64,000 nucleotides of DNA from Aspidapion aeneum (taxonomy: Eukaryota; Arthropoda; Insecta; Coleoptera; Brentidae), in NCBI GenBank assembly GCA_963576565.1, contig OY755042.1, positions 15,413,272-15,477,271 of the forward strand, read 5' to 3'. This document shows positions 34,174-45,974 of the stretch, piece after piece. Every line of letters begins with the position of its first letter. Position 1 is the first letter of the stretch. The notes under the pieces are model-generated. The model was not told the origin of the DNA. It worked only from the letters and a program-made list of their open reading frames with translations, and ran no database searches. Made by a program: the position numbers and the translations under genes.

Positions 34174-34792
34174 TACCGGGTGGACCAAAAAAAAAACGGA
34201 TTTTTTTTTCATTATAACTTTTGAACTATACAATCGATTTTAATGGGACGAAATGCACTTGGCAGAGAATTAATCAGAGTTTCGACTGAATGTATTTTTT
34301 TGTCCACCATCTCAAAATCCAAGATGGCGGATGAAATTAAAATGTACCCTTCAAAGATGCTCGTTAATTCTCGAGTTGCGAACATGTCTTAATTATTTTT
34401 TTAAATTAGTAAAAAAGCTGCATTCTTGCCACGCACAACAAGGTTCGAATTAGCAAAATCGGTTCAGTGGTTCTAAAAAAAAATATTTTTGTTTTAACCA
34501 TTGTTTTTCATATTATACGATTGATGAGAATTGATGGTTTTTTAAAGATTATGATCAAAATTTATTATTATCTTAAATTTTAAGATGGTGGACAGAATCA
34601 TATTTGATTTTTCAAAATGGCGTGTTTAGTCTTATTTCATTAAAATGTTTTAGCTTTTTTTTTAATTTGTAAAAAAGCACTACTCTTTCCAATTTATTCA
34701 AAACTCTGATTAATTCTCTGCCAAGTTATAATGAAAAAAAATTGTCCGGTTTTTTTTGACCCACCCGGTGGATTTTTTTGGCCCACCTGGTA
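34174..34792. mobile_element. fold-back element, CCAGGTGGGCC family, copy 2
   Basis: TACCGGGTGGACCAAAAAAA opens it, followed by ATTATAACTTTTGAACTATA and ACTTGGCAGAGAATTAATCA, as in the copy at 20833. The right end is doubled: TTGACCCACCCGGTGG is followed at once by TTGGCCCACCTGGTA. It is shorter than copy 1 through internal loss. Confidence 0.8.
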
Positions 34793-35082
34793 CTTTATTT
34801 TTGACCTAAAATGGACTTACATCGTTCTTTACCCTGGCTCTTGAATGAGTAACTTCATGAAAACTACTAAAAATCAAAATATATATTGCAGCCAACAGCA
34901 AAAATTAATAAACTCAGTCCGAGTTATTAGGGCGAAATGGGGTGAAAGTTATGAATAGTTTTTCACGGTTTTCAGCGAAACTAGACCTTCTATCGAAATA
35001 AGTTGAATAGAAAAATTAAAGGTACTAAAAAGGTCTACAACTTTTGTTTCAACTATTGTTTTACAATGGTGGGTGTGCTTTC

Positions 35083-36805
35083 GGGCGTCGTCGTTGGAAA
35101 TTCGTTCTCGACGTTTCGCCATCTCGAGTGGATGGCATCTTCAGGAGATGTTGACTGTCGGCTTCTCGAAGACTGGTGGTTAGTCTGTCGCGGGCGCAGG
35201 TTATATACGCTATGGTGGGCGGGGCGTATATCAGAGCTGGTCGGTGATTGGTCACTTTCCCGAGATTCAGTTTTGTTTTTGTAAGCGAGCCGTTTAGTGT
35301 GTTTATGAACCGGTGCCCATGTTCTGTTAATTTTAAGAGTTTCTTCAGATCTGTTAAAGTTCTGCTGGTGTTTATGAATTTCGATTTCTTCTCTATAGAG
35401 TCTTGAATAGTATGAAGAGGAGGCGCAGAGAACTTGTTTGTCCTCGAATTTTATTCGGTGGTCTTCATTGTTTAGTGTGTGGTCTGCAACTGCGGATTTT
35501 TCCGTATGTCCGAGTCGACAGTTGGCTTTGTGTTCTTTGATTCTTGTGTTTACGGACCGTTTGGTTGTTCCGATGTAGACACTTCCACAGGTACAGGGAA
35601 TGCGGTATACCCCCGAAGAACTTAGTGGGTTCCTTATATCCTTCGCAGATCTGAGGTGGTTCTCGATCTTCTTAGATGGCTTGAAGATCGTTTTTATGTT
35701 GTGTTTTCCCAGAATAAGAAATTCATTAATTTCTCAACCACATTAACAGCATACACCCCAGTATACAATTTACAATGGAAACAGAGAACAACAGAGAATT
35801 AGCCTTCCTTGACGTACTAGTAACGAGGAAAGAGGGACGGCTAGGACATACCGTATACAGAAAACCTACTCACACAGACCGCTACCTAAACAACACATCT
35901 AACCACCACCCGTGCCAACGAAAAGGGGTAATAAGAACATTGGTAGAGAGGGCGAAATGAATCTGCGAACCAGAACATCTAGACAAAGAATTAAACCATC
36001 TTAAAAACGCCCTCGTAGCAAATGGATACACTCAAAGCGACATAGATAAATGTATACGACCAAAGCCGAGCACTAGAAGTAACAGTAGCGGTGGACCGAG
36101 CAGCCGCGAAGTTACTTCAAGAGCCTTTCTGCCCTACATCCCTAGAGTGACAGATAGGATCGGACGTATTCTGGGAAAACACAACATAAAAACGATCTTC
36201 AAGCCATCTAAGAAGATCGAGAACCACCTCAGATCTGCGAAGGATATAAGGAACCCACTAAGTTCTTCGGGGGTATACCGCATTCCCTGTACCTGTGGAA
36301 GTGTCTACATCGGAACAACCAAACGGTCCGTAAACACAAGAATCAAAGAACACAAAGCCAACTGTCGACTCGGACATACGGAAAAATCCGCAGTTGCAGA
36401 CCACACACTAAACAATGAAGACCACCGAATAAAATTCAAAGACACACAAGTTCTCTGCGCCTCCTCTTCATACTCTCCAAGACTCTATAGAGAAGCAATC
36501 GAAATTCATAAACACCAGCAGAACTTCAACTAATCTGAAGAAACTCTTAAAATTAACAGAACATGGGTACCGGTTCTTAAACACACTAAACGGCTCGCTT
36601 ACAAAAACAAAACTGAATCTCGGGAAAGTGACCAATCACCGACCAGCTCTGATATACGCCCCGCCCACCATAGCGTATATAACCTGCGCCCGCGACAGGC
36701 TAACCACCAGTCGTCGAGAAGCCGACAAACAGTCAACATCTCCTGAAGATGCCATCCACTCGAGATGGCGAAACGTCGAGAACGAATTTCCAACGACGAC
36801 GGCCG
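35083..36805 (+). mobile_element. Penelope-like element with inverted flanking arms
   Basis: A ~640-bp left arm (35083-35717) is the near-exact reverse complement of the right arm (36168-36805). Compare CGTCGTTGGAAATTCGTTCT with AACGAATTTCCAACGACG, and AGATGGCTTGAAGATCGTTT with ATCTTCAAGCCATCTAAG. Between and within the right arm lies the coding end of a Penelope-type polyprotein (35720-36533). Penelope-like elements are known for flanking pseudo-LTRs, sometimes in inverted order. Most of the reverse transcriptase is absent. Confidence 0.85.
35720..36533 (+). pseudogene. Penelope-like polyprotein C-terminus with GIY-YIG endonuclease, one in-frame stop
   Basis: The frame at 35775 (METENNRELAFLDVLVTRKE, then GHTVYRKPTHTDRYL) is the tail of the reverse-transcriptase domain. 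It stays in the same frame as 36147-36533, which carries the endonuclease: GVYRIPCTCGSVYIGTTKRS, then RIKEHK and the C-terminal YREAIEIHKH. A single TGA at 35958-35960 interrupts it. Without the N-terminal catalytic part it cannot be autonomous. The 64-aa and 93-aa frames on the other strand of the arms are shadows. Confidence 0.85.
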
Positions 36806-37296
36806 AACAGCCCGAAATTTGTATTTTTTTACATAAACTAAAATGTTTCGAAAAAAATCCAAAAAACCAGTTTTTTATTTTTGTTTTTTTTTTTGACAAA
36901 ATTTGGTGAGAACACACCTATTTGTGTCTGTAACATATTGTCATTTTTTTAAATCAATATATTTGTTTTTACATTTTCTTTTGATTTCAATGGTGTAAAA
37001 AAATAGGCTTACTATAGAAATACTTTGCCAATTTATGGGCACCCAAGCTTACACGATTAATGTATAATATGTTTTTTACACATTTTGGTCCGCAAAAATG
37101 ACCTCTTATCCGTCACCCGGGGACGCGTCTGATTGGAGATTCCCCTCCCCCCCAGTGTAACACCACTGAAGAAAAGAAACTTCATATAGTACCTTTAATA
37201 TAGTACCACATAAGTAATATTTTTATCAAAACTCGAATTTTTGAAATATACCTCATCCCCATTTTTCGGCTTGTGTCCGGTGGATTTTATTAATTT
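36806..37296 (+). other. intron 20, between elements
   Basis: About 0.5 kb of AT-rich sequence. Positions 37016-37057 resemble a reversed right end of the hairpin-ended family (GCCAATTTATGGGCACC). Near 37110-37155 a GC-rich phrase GACGCGTCTGATTGGAGATT with a run of C residues looks like a transposon edge, but no partner is seen. Confidence 0.45.
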
Positions 37297-37934
37297 TTAG
37301 CTCACATTACAGCTATACGATAGTAGTATGAGCTATGGTGATCCTAATTTTTTCGAGAAAAAAAAAGTTGCTCTGATTTTAAATTTGTTTATAGATCTTT
37401 GCGTTTCAGATGATTTTGAAACTTTTTTGTCGCTCTGTCTGTCTGTAACGACCAATGCGCATAACTCAAAAATCGCTTACCCGATTTGAATGAAATTTGG
37501 TACCTAGGCTGGGTCTTGAGATGGTCCCATTCAAAACTGAACAAAATCCACCGAACAAAAGCCAAATAAAAGGGTGGGGGTAGATTTCAAAAATTAGAGT
37601 TTATGTGAAAATATGGCTTGTGCGATATCAAACGAAAGGTAATTGAGTATGGAGTTAAAAAAATACATTTTAATTTAAAAAAAGGGTGGGGGTAGATTCC
37701 AAAAATTAGAGTTTACGGGAAAATATGGCGTGTGTAATATTAAACGAAAGGTAATTGAGTATGGAGTTAAACAAAATATATTTGTTTCTTTTTAAAAAAG
37801 TAGATTTCAAAAATTACAGTTTAAGTCAAAACATGGCTTGTATGGTATCAAACGAAAGGTAATTAAATCTGGAGTTGAATAAAATATATTTCAGTTTTTA
37901 GTTAGATTGTCTCACACGTATATTGGCAGAGTAT
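37297..37934 (+). mobile_element. hairpin-ended family, copy B (worn)
   Basis: TTAGCTCACATTACAGC faces GTAGTATGAGCTATGGTGAT. The CTGTCTGTAACGACCAATGC phrase and three degenerate 100-bp units with ATCAAACGAAAGGTAATT follow. The end is TATTGGCAGAGTA, with the right hairpin mostly lost. Confidence 0.75.
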
Positions 37935-38153
37935 TTAACTGGACCATCTAGACCGAAAACCGAACCTAAGTACCAAATTATGCATGTTAGTCGGTACAGA
38001 CAAAAAGACAGACGGCGCGACAAAAAAGGTTAAAAAACATCGGAAACGAAATGATATATAAACATTTTTGAAATCGGAGCAACTTTTTTTCTTATTTTTG
38101 ACACGATCACCATAGCTAACACTACTATAGTTATAGTATATGTGTGGGCTAAA
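37935..38153 (-). mobile_element. hairpin-ended family, reversed 5' fragment C
   Basis: On the minus strand this reads the left hairpin (GCCCACACATATACTATAAC with TAGTGTTAGCTATGGTGATC), then AAAGTTGCTCCGATTTC and CCGTCTGTCTTTTTGTCTG. It is the first ~200 bp of the family in opposite orientation, directly abutting copy B. Confidence 0.7.
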
Positions 38154-38238
38154 ATTTGTCAGGAAATAACGAAAAAGTGACATGGTGAAAATAAAAAATA
38201 GAACAGACGAGATGGATATTGATTTAAAATATATTTTA

Positions 38239-38936
38239 TTAGCTCACACATATACTATACTATAGTAGTGTGAGCTATAGTGATCCTAATTTTTTCGAGA
38301 AAAAAAAAGTTGCTCCGATTTCAAAAATTTTTATATATCTTTGCGTTTCAGATGATTTTGAAACTTTTTTGTTGTGTTGTCTGTCTGTATGTCTGTCTGT
38401 AACGACCAACGCGCATAACTCAAAAACCGCCTGGCCGATTTTAATGAAATTTGGTACCTAAGCTGGGTTTTGGCTCGAGATGGTCCCATTTAAAAATGAT
38501 CAAAATCCACCAAACACAAGCCAAATAAAAGGGTGGAGGTAGATTTCAAAAATTAAGTTTATGTAAAAATATGGCGTGTGTGATATCAAACGAAAGGTAA
38601 TTGAGTCTGGAGTTAAACAAAATACATTTTAGTTTATTTAACAAAAAAAGGGTGGGGGTAAATTTAAAAAATTAGAATTTATGTGAAATTATGGCGTGTG
38701 TGATATCAAACGAAAGGTAATTGAGTCTGGAGTTAAACAAAATACATTTTATTTTATTTTTTTAAAGTGGGGGTAGATTTTACAAATTTGAATTTAAGTA
38801 ATAACGTGGCTTGTGTAGTATCAAACGACAGGTAATTGAGTCTAGAGTTGAATAAAATATATTTCAGTTTTTAGTTATATTAGCTCACACGTACACTATA
38901 AATATAGTATCTAGTGTGAGCTTAAGTATTTTTCTA
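38239..38936 (+). mobile_element. hairpin-ended family, full copy D
   Basis: Left hairpin TTAGCTCACACATATACTAT / ATAGTAGTGTGAGCTA, CTGTCTGTATGTCTGTCTG, three ~100-bp tandem units, then right hairpin AGCTCACACGTACACTATAA / CTAGTGTGAGCTT. The usual tail GGTGCCCATAGATTGGCAG is missing after the right hairpin. Confidence 0.75.
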
Positions 38937-39647
38937 TTTTTTAAACTGCTTATATTTTTCCTGCCAAATTTTTCGATAGTGGTGTTTTATTTTTTTTACA
39001 CTATATAAGTAGACGTTTCAGCAAAAAAATGGCATCTTTAAAAAAACTGATTTAAGCTTGGGCGTTTTTGGGTGAAAATAGAACCTTATTTTAGGTTTTA
39101 AATCAAAATTAAATTAAAAGATAAAAATCAAAAAAATAAAAGCCAATTTTTCTGTAAAAAGAGATTTATACCATAGTTGTAGAGCTTTTTATTACGTATA
39201 ACTTTTTGTATTTCACTTTTTTAAGAGCAGATTTAGTTTCGCTAAAAACCGGAAAAACCATTATCTCTAAAAGTTCATCCCATTTCACCAATTTTATTTT
39301 CCTAATGGCTGCGATAGATTTTCTTTAATCTCCAACAGTGTTCTTTAAGCGAAAACAAAAAATATATTACGAAATTTCCACGCTTCCTGGAAAACCAGGA
39401 ATTTATCAAAATAGTTTGCTACCCAATGTTAAAAGTTTCAAAATACTAGAGAACAGAAATAAATTAAATTTTTAAAAAACTGAAAAAACTTCCATATTTA
39501 TAACATTTTATTTTTCTTCAAAATTAAGTATTTTAAATGTCATTAAATTTAAAAGAATGTATTCAACACCTAGAAAAAATAAATGAAATTTTTGCTGTAA
39601 ATAAAAAACTTGAATTTTCCAATTAGTATTATACTTTGTCTTTTTAG
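38937..39647 (+). other. intron 20, right part, no gene recognised
   Basis: About 0.7 kb of AT-rich sequence before exon 21 with no visible gene or terminal repeat. Confidence 0.6.
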
Positions 39648-40628
39648 CTGAATGCACATCGAACGACGACTGTCCATTCGACAAAGCGTGCATTAACAAA
39701 AACTGTTTGAATCCATGTCTATCAACATCCTGTGGACAAGGTGCTGAATGTGTAGCACAAAATCATAATGCTCTATGCCTCTGTCCAGCTGGCACTCAAG
39801 GAAATCCGCTTCTGTCCTGCATCACTGGAATTTGCCACTACAACGAAGATTGCGCTGATCATGAAGCTTGCGACCGACAGAACCGAGTGTGCAAACCAGT
39901 TTGTAATGTGGATACATGCGCAAGAAGCGCTACTTGTGTTGGCAAACATCATCAACCGCAGTGCTCTTGTCCTGCTGGAACAACTGGAAATCCTTTCATC
40001 GAATGCAGAGCTCCAGTAGTTGAACCCGTCTGCATTTCTGACGCAGACTGTCCTTCGAGATTAGCTTGCATCAAAGAATTGTGTGTCAACCCATGCAGCT
40101 TAGGAGACGCTTGTTCCCGCGACCAAGAATGTCGCGTTGCAGATACTCTTCCTCTTCGTACCATTATGTGTGTCTGCCCACCTGACACAATAGTCGACAG
40201 CTCAGGAAAATGCAAAGCCATAGTCTATGAACAACCGCAGTGTCGTGTGAATGAAGATTGCGCAGATAACGACAAATGCTTCAGAGGGTCTTGCGTTGAC
40301 GCTTGCTCTCTGGATAAATGTGGCATCAATGCCATTTGTAACGCGAAAAATCATCACTCAACCTGCACGTGCGCACCTGGGTATACTGGTAATCCAAGAT
40401 TGGAATGTTCGAACATACCAAAGCAAGCTGTGCCTATATATCCTCCGGAATGTTCTGTGGACTCTGATTGTCCCTTGGACAAATCTTGCAGAAACGAAAG
40501 ATGCGTGAATCCATGCAGAGAAGGAAGACCATGCTCACCAAATGCATTCTGTTCTGTTAATCGCCATCAACCGGTGTGCAAGTGCCCTGAAGGCTATGAA
40601 GGCAACCCCAAAGTCAACTGTATTCCAC
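39648..40628 (+). CDS. dp: dumpy exon 21, several DPY-EGF units including a PLRT module
   Basis: A 981-bp phase 1-1 exon. In order: CTSNDDCPFDKAC with EGF CGQGAECVAQNHNALCLC; CHYNEDCADHEACDRQNRVC with EGF CVGKHHQPQCSC; CISDADCPSRLAC with the variant EGF CRVADTLPLRTIMCVC; CRVNEDCADNDKC with CGINAICNAKNHHSTCTC; and CSVDSDCPLDKSC with CSVNRHQPVCKCPEGYEGNP. The donor cgtaagt at 40629 ends it. Downstream coding-like frame is intron. Confidence 0.94.
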
Positions 40629-40885
40629 GTAAGTTTAATTTTTTTAAACGTTTTTCTGAATATTTCACTCATGCATTGTTCAGAGAGGTAAAGGTAGCTC
40701 GAGGACGCGTTTCGACCTCATTCAGCCCGAGCATAACCTTTACCTCTGAGGACTTGCCCGTAAAACTTTTTTTTACTTGATTTTTTCGCAATTGGCCTGT
40801 TAATAAATTTTGACCCATTCTACTTTGTTATAAGGATGATTCTACCAAAAGTGAGCTATAGGGATATCATTTTTGGTCATTGCCT

Positions 40886-41645
40886 TTCAAATCAAATCAA
40901 ATCAAATTATGCTTTATTGTCAAAAAAGTAGAGTTTTACAGACAAAGCAAAAAATGGTCCTTAATTGTAAATATAAGATAAACACTTGCTTACAAGTCTA
41001 AGTTGAGGTACAGAATAGTCATTTAAAATAGTGTAACAGTCTATAAATTTCGCGATATATATATTTTTTTTTTAAATATTTCTCCTATGCAAATATGCTC
41101 TCTTTCCACCTATCACACCTATTCACTTACTATTATCGAAATACAACGAAATTCTTTGACCATTAAATTAAAATATGTTAAAATATGTTAAAACATGTTA
41201 AAATATCTTAAAATACGTAAAAACATGTTAAAATATGTCAAATCATGTTAAAATATGTTAAAACGTCAAAATATGTTAAAAATAAAATATGTTAAAGTTA
41301 GATATAAAACACAAGTAACAACAAACAGAACAATCTGATACATACACAAGTAAAATAAAAAAATTTAAATGTTTAAATATATTTGTCAATTATCCTATAA
41401 CTGGTCCTCGAAAAATTCATTAAGACTATAATATGCCTTCTCCAATAGCAAATCTTTTACCTTAACCCTAAATATTTTTTCCGAGTGAATGCTTTTCAGT
41501 CTATTTGGAAGCTTATTAAAAATTTTAATACTGCGGTAGATTATCGAGTTTTGGGTTAATATAACAGTACAGCACAGTAAATAATTTTGTTTTGTTAAAT
41601 TTATGTAACTAATTAGGTGTAAGCTAAGAAACATTCATTTTCCCA
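40886..41645 (-). mobile_element. 5'-truncated antisense non-LTR retrotransposon 3' end
   Basis: On the minus strand the frame at 41395-41634 reads IIYRSIKIFNKLPNRLKSIH and KDLLLEKAYYSLNEFFED. This is the usual C-terminal tail after a jockey/CR1-type reverse transcriptase and resembles the C-terminus of the ORF at 49955-51703. The far end is a short (TTTGA)n repeat, read as tcaaatcaaatcaaatcaaa on the + strand near 40890, typical of a retrotransposon tail. Between them is the (TTAAAATATG)n tract. Confidence 0.7.
41165..41300 (+). repeat. minisatellite of ~10-bp unit TTAAAATATG
   Basis: About a dozen imperfect copies of the decamer TTAAAATATG/TTAAAACATG stand in tandem inside the antisense retroelement remnant. 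Confidence 0.85.
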
Positions 41646-42859
41646 AATTTTAGGAATTATTGCATAAAAATGCCAGAGGAAAGAGTACCAGAGGAATGAG
41701 TTTTTTAATGGTTTTCCAATTTAAATCAAAAACTATTTAGACTACTTAACTTAAGTTTTATATAAACAAAGTTCCTATACTTATAATTTTAAAACAATCA
41801 ACAAAAAAATTCGGTCGAATATTTACTTACCAGAGGAATGATAATTGAAGCGTTCTTTTTTGATTTCTCCGAAAAAAACTAATTTTCTGCCTAAAATAAA
41901 AAGATCTATAACTTAAACCAAACTAAAGTTGACATTATCTGTCAAAACTTGTCATCCTCACAAGTAAATTAGATATCCAGGGCCGTCTCTTTCTCTAGAA
42001 ATTAACCGGTGGTATTCACAAATATTATGTTATTAAAAATGGAGCACGTTTAAAATTGTAAAATTTTCCGGGAAGATGTAAACTCGGATTTTCAAAAATA
42101 TGACTGCAATCTTAAGTTTTATCAATTTTTTGATCAATAGTTAAGACTATGTTAAATATTATTTATTAGGATATTTTTTTCAATCTGAGTTTTTAATATT
42201 TGGTTTGGGACTACACCAGAGGAATGAGGTATTTGCTTTGTAATAAAAAAAATTATAAACTTGCAATTTTTTTTATACATTAAACTCAAATGCTCCATAA
42301 AGAAAACATTTCGTTTTAAATCTTATAACTAAAACTATGCTTCATTTGCAGTCTGTGTTTGAAAAATATGCATTCCCACTCCACAGCACCATTTTTGTAG
42401 AATCATCCATAAGATTATACACAGAAGAAACTTCAAAGTCAACAAATCTCAAGTTTTTTGACGTTCTAAATTAATTCAATCAATATGACAGCATAAGAAA
42501 TTGGCGTAAATCTAATACGAAATATAAACAAAATACGTAAAAATAAACAGAAAAGTGTCCGAATACAATTTTTTTATTCGACAAATATTCAAATTTTAAA
42601 AAAGGTATTATTGTCATTCTTAAAAATTAACCGGATAATTTTTATTCAAGCTAATTGTCTGTTTTCACTCGTTCTTCTTTATTAACACCAAGCTTTTATA
42701 TAAATTGTCGGTAATTTTAAAGCACTGGTATTACCACAGAAAACACAAAAACAGTGATAATACCTAGACACACGATCGCCAGCGTTAGTTTTTTCCTAGC
42801 CTTAAAGGTTTGGTTTAATATTACAAAATCAGTTATAGAATTTCTTCCGACCTTCAAGT
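41646..42859 (+). other. intron 21, no gene recognised
   Basis: 1.2 kb AT-rich. The phrase ACCAGAGGAATGA recurs at about 41687, 41831 and 42218, hinting at an old tandem or fold-back structure that I could not delimit. Confidence 0.5.
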
Positions 42860-42995
42860 TAACAAAGAGTGTGACACAAAATTTTCAAAATCATATGAAC
42901 CGCAAAGATATATAATAATAGTTTAGTTGAAATCGGAGGAACTTTTTTTTCTAATTTTTGACATGATCATTATAGCTCGCACTACTTATAGTATA
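42860..42995 (-). mobile_element. hairpin-ended family, reversed 5' fragment E
   Basis: The minus strand shows ACTATAAGTAGTGCGAGCTA with the following AATGATCATGTCAAAAATTA and TATATATCTTTGCGG phrases of the family's left end. No internal repeats or right end are present. Confidence 0.55.
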
Positions 42996-43116
42996 CCTGA
43001 CAAAATCAAGTAAAACTGACAAAATCTTAGTCTTGTATCATGCTCACCTCCCCTAAACTAGCATTGGTATTCTAGTGTGTCTCACTCTTTAAGTAACTTA
43101 CGTATTTTTGTTTCAG

Positions 43117-43302
43117 CGTTCGGGCTAGCTGTAGGCTGCTCTTCAAATTCCGACTGTCCAAAGAGTGAATCATGTATCAACCGACTTTGTCTTAATCCAT
43201 GCAACTGTGGACCAAATGCCGACTGTAAAGTTACCAACCATTATCCTATTTGTTACTGCCAACCCGGATATTCAGGCAACCCACAAACTGGATGCATCAA
43301 AC
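43117..43302 (+). CDS. dp: dumpy exon 22, single CNCG-type unit
   Basis: PFGLAVGCSSNSDCPKSESC, INRLCLNPCNCGPNADC, then VTNHYPICYCQPGYSGNPQT and a last Cys. This is one DPY plus one EGF with the short NPCNCG junction that recurs twice in exon 23. Phase 1-1. Acceptor tttcag at 43111-43116, donor cgtaagt at 43303. Confidence 0.93.
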
Positions 43303-43429
43303 GTAAGTAGAAAAGTACTCCCAATACATCGAGAAAACCTACTTTACTTAACTGTACTTAATATTAAAAAATTCTTAACTTACAGAAACGTTGATACAGT
43401 ATAGATTACATTATTTTATAGTAGAGTAA

Positions 43430-43925
43430 GTTTGTAAATAAATTGGTATATATTTTTTAAAATCACAAACTTTTATAAAATGCACTAAAAATTTAAACAA
43501 TAATTTTCTAACATTCTAATATTATCATAATAATAAAAGCGATGGCCGACTGATGGAAATTTTGACGATGTTAGCACGATAAGATATCCGTATCAATTAA
43601 ATATCACTATTTGCAAGAATCAATTAAGCAGAAAAATGCAGAGGTACCAAACCCACCCAACCCAACCCAAGATACCCCAGCATTTCTCTGACAATGGCAT
43701 AACATTGCGGCACATCAAACATATCTTTGATGACCTGCTATGTTGAATATTCTTTAAGTGTTTAGATAACAAATTTAGATTAACTTATGCTTTGATTTGC
43801 GGCCATCGCTTTTATTATTATGATAATATTAGAATGTTAAAAAAATTATTGTTTAATTTTTAGTGCATTTTATAAAAGTTTGTGATTTAAAAAAAAAATT
43901 ACCAATTTATTTTCTACTTTTTAGT
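43430..43925. mobile_element. fold-back element with ~125-bp arms
   Basis: The left arm contains AACAATAATTTTCTAACATT and TTATCATAATAATAAAAGCG ahead of ATGGCCG. The right arm contains the mirrored CGGCCATCGCTTTTATTATT, GATAATATTAGAATGTT and TTTTAGTGCATTTTATAAAA. The central ~240 bp is unique. No coding capacity. Confidence 0.82.
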
Positions 43926-44160
43926 CTCAGCTATCTACTCTATTAAATGAAAATATTTGTTCAATAACAGAAGAGAAGAGTTTATTCTAGATTGTATTGA
44001 AATCGCTGATCGTGAGTTGTTTGGAAACTCATTTTTCTATTGGGGGAAGGAGAGGGTAGGATTTTACGGACCTTTATGCATATACCAAATTTTATAAAAG
44101 TAATTTCAAGTGAAGTGTGTCAAAAACGCATTTTTTATGGAAGGGGGTAGGGGTGGGAGG

Positions 44161-45974
44161 ACATTTTTTCATTATTGTTGTATTGTCATCGGGCCACTAT
44201 ATGTATACAAAATTTCATCCAAATCGGATAATGGGAAGTGAGTCAAAAACGCATTTTTCTATAGATGGGGGTGGGGATAGGAGTGGTAGGGTATTTTTTC
44301 AATGTTGTATTGTCATCGGACCACTATATGTATACCAAATTTCATCCAAATCGGATAATGGGAAGTGTGTCAAAAACTCATTTTTCTATGAAAGGGGGTG
44401 GGTGTAGGGGTGGGAGGATATTTTTTTCTTAATATTGTATTGTCATCGGACCACTATGTGTATACCAAATTTTATCCAAATCGGATAACGGGAAGTGTGT
44501 CAAAAACACATTTTTCTATAGAAGGGGTGGGGGTAGGTAGGTAGGGGCTTCAAAAGATTTGATAGATAGTTAGTTAGACAGAACATCTGAAGCTAAATAA
44601 AAGCTTGTAAAAAAGAGATGCAAAAAGGGTATATTTTTTATATACCCAAAGCTAAAGTTTCTTTTGGGGATCCCCTATTTTCCGGCTTCAGAATCCAAAA
44701 TGGTGGCTAAATTCCAGATCGATATTAACGGAGATAATATTGACTAAAATATGGTCAATCACCCGGTACGTGACATATGTAATTTTTTTTTACATTTTTA
44801 TAAAATCTGTCTGGGTTTTTTCGTTAATTTCCGAAAAAACACTTGCTTTTTCTATACTTTTTCCGCCGCTATCTTTAATCCTTTGTAGTTTTTTTGTACA
44901 TTATAATTTAAAACAAGCTTGGAGTAATATGAAATTACATTTTTTGGTAAAAAACTTTACCAAACCAAAGAAATACTGTTGTTTTTATATTTTGAACGTC
45001 GCCATCTTGGATTGTATTAGACATGTCATTTAGTATGGAATTTTTAAAATCAGCGACCCTTATTAGGACATTTTTTCATTATTGTTGTATTGTCATCGGG
45101 CCACTATATGTATACAAAATTTCATCCAAATCGGATAATGGGAAGTGAGTCAAAAACGCATTTTTCTATAGATGGGGGTGGGGATAGGAGTGGTAGGGTA
45201 TTTTTTCAATGTTGTATTGTCATCGGACCACTATATGTATACCAAATTTCATCCAAATCGGATAATGGGAAGTGTGTCAAAAACTCATTTTTCTATGAAA
45301 GGGGGTGGGTGTAGGGGTGGGAGGATATTTTTTTCTTAATATTGTATTGCCATCGGACCACTATGTGTATACCAAATTTTATCCAAATCGGATAACGGGA
45401 AGTGTGTCAAAAACACATTTTTCTATAGAAGGGGTGGGGGTAGGTAGGTAGGGGCTTCAAAAGATTTGATAGATAGTTAGTTAGACAGAACATCTGAAGC
45501 TAAATAAAAGCTTGTAAAAAAGAGATGCAAAAAGGGTATATTTTTTATATACCCAAAGCTAAATTTTCTTTTGGGGATCCCCTATTTTCCGGCTTCAGAA
45601 TCCAAAATGGTGGCTAAATTCCAGATCGATATTAACGGAGATAATATTGACTAAAATATGGTCAATCACCCGGTACGTGACATATGTATTTTTTTTTTAC
45701 ATTTTTATAAAATCTGTCTGGGTTTTTTCGTTAATTTCCGAAAAAACACTTGCTTTTTCTATACTTTTTCCGCCGCTATCTTTAATCCTTTGTAGTTTTT
45801 TTGTACATTATAATTTAAAACAAGCTTGGAGTAATATGAAATTACATTTTTTGGTAAAAAAATTTACCAAACCAAAGAAATACTGTTGTTTTTATATTTT
45901 GAACGTCGCCATCTTGGATTGTATTAGACATGTCATTTAGTATGGAATTTTTAAAATCAGCGATCCTTATTTAG
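44161..45974 (+). repeat. tandem segmental duplication, two 907-bp units
   Basis: Bases 44161-45067 and 45068-45974 are almost identical over their whole length; I see only a handful of differences (for example TTTAGG against TTAGG at the end). Each unit contains an inner tandem of a ~130-bp phrase (ATTGTCATCGGACCACTATA, ATCCAAATCGGATAATGGGA, GAAGTGTGTCAAAAAC), and an inner phrase copy begins just before the first unit. The frames inside are repeat translation, not genes. Confidence 0.92.

Noticed and set aside
35003..35284. Two similar ~90-residue proteins in opposite orientation (35003-35284 +, 36599-36862 -)
   Set aside because: Both are translations of the non-coding strand of the Penelope arms, so their similarity reflects the inverted repeat.
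44117..45314. Pair of similar reading frames suggesting duplicated small genes (44117-44407, 45090-45314; also 44740-45033 and 45647-45940)
   Set aside because: They lie in a tandem duplication of intronic repeat sequence with simple inner repeats and no domain.
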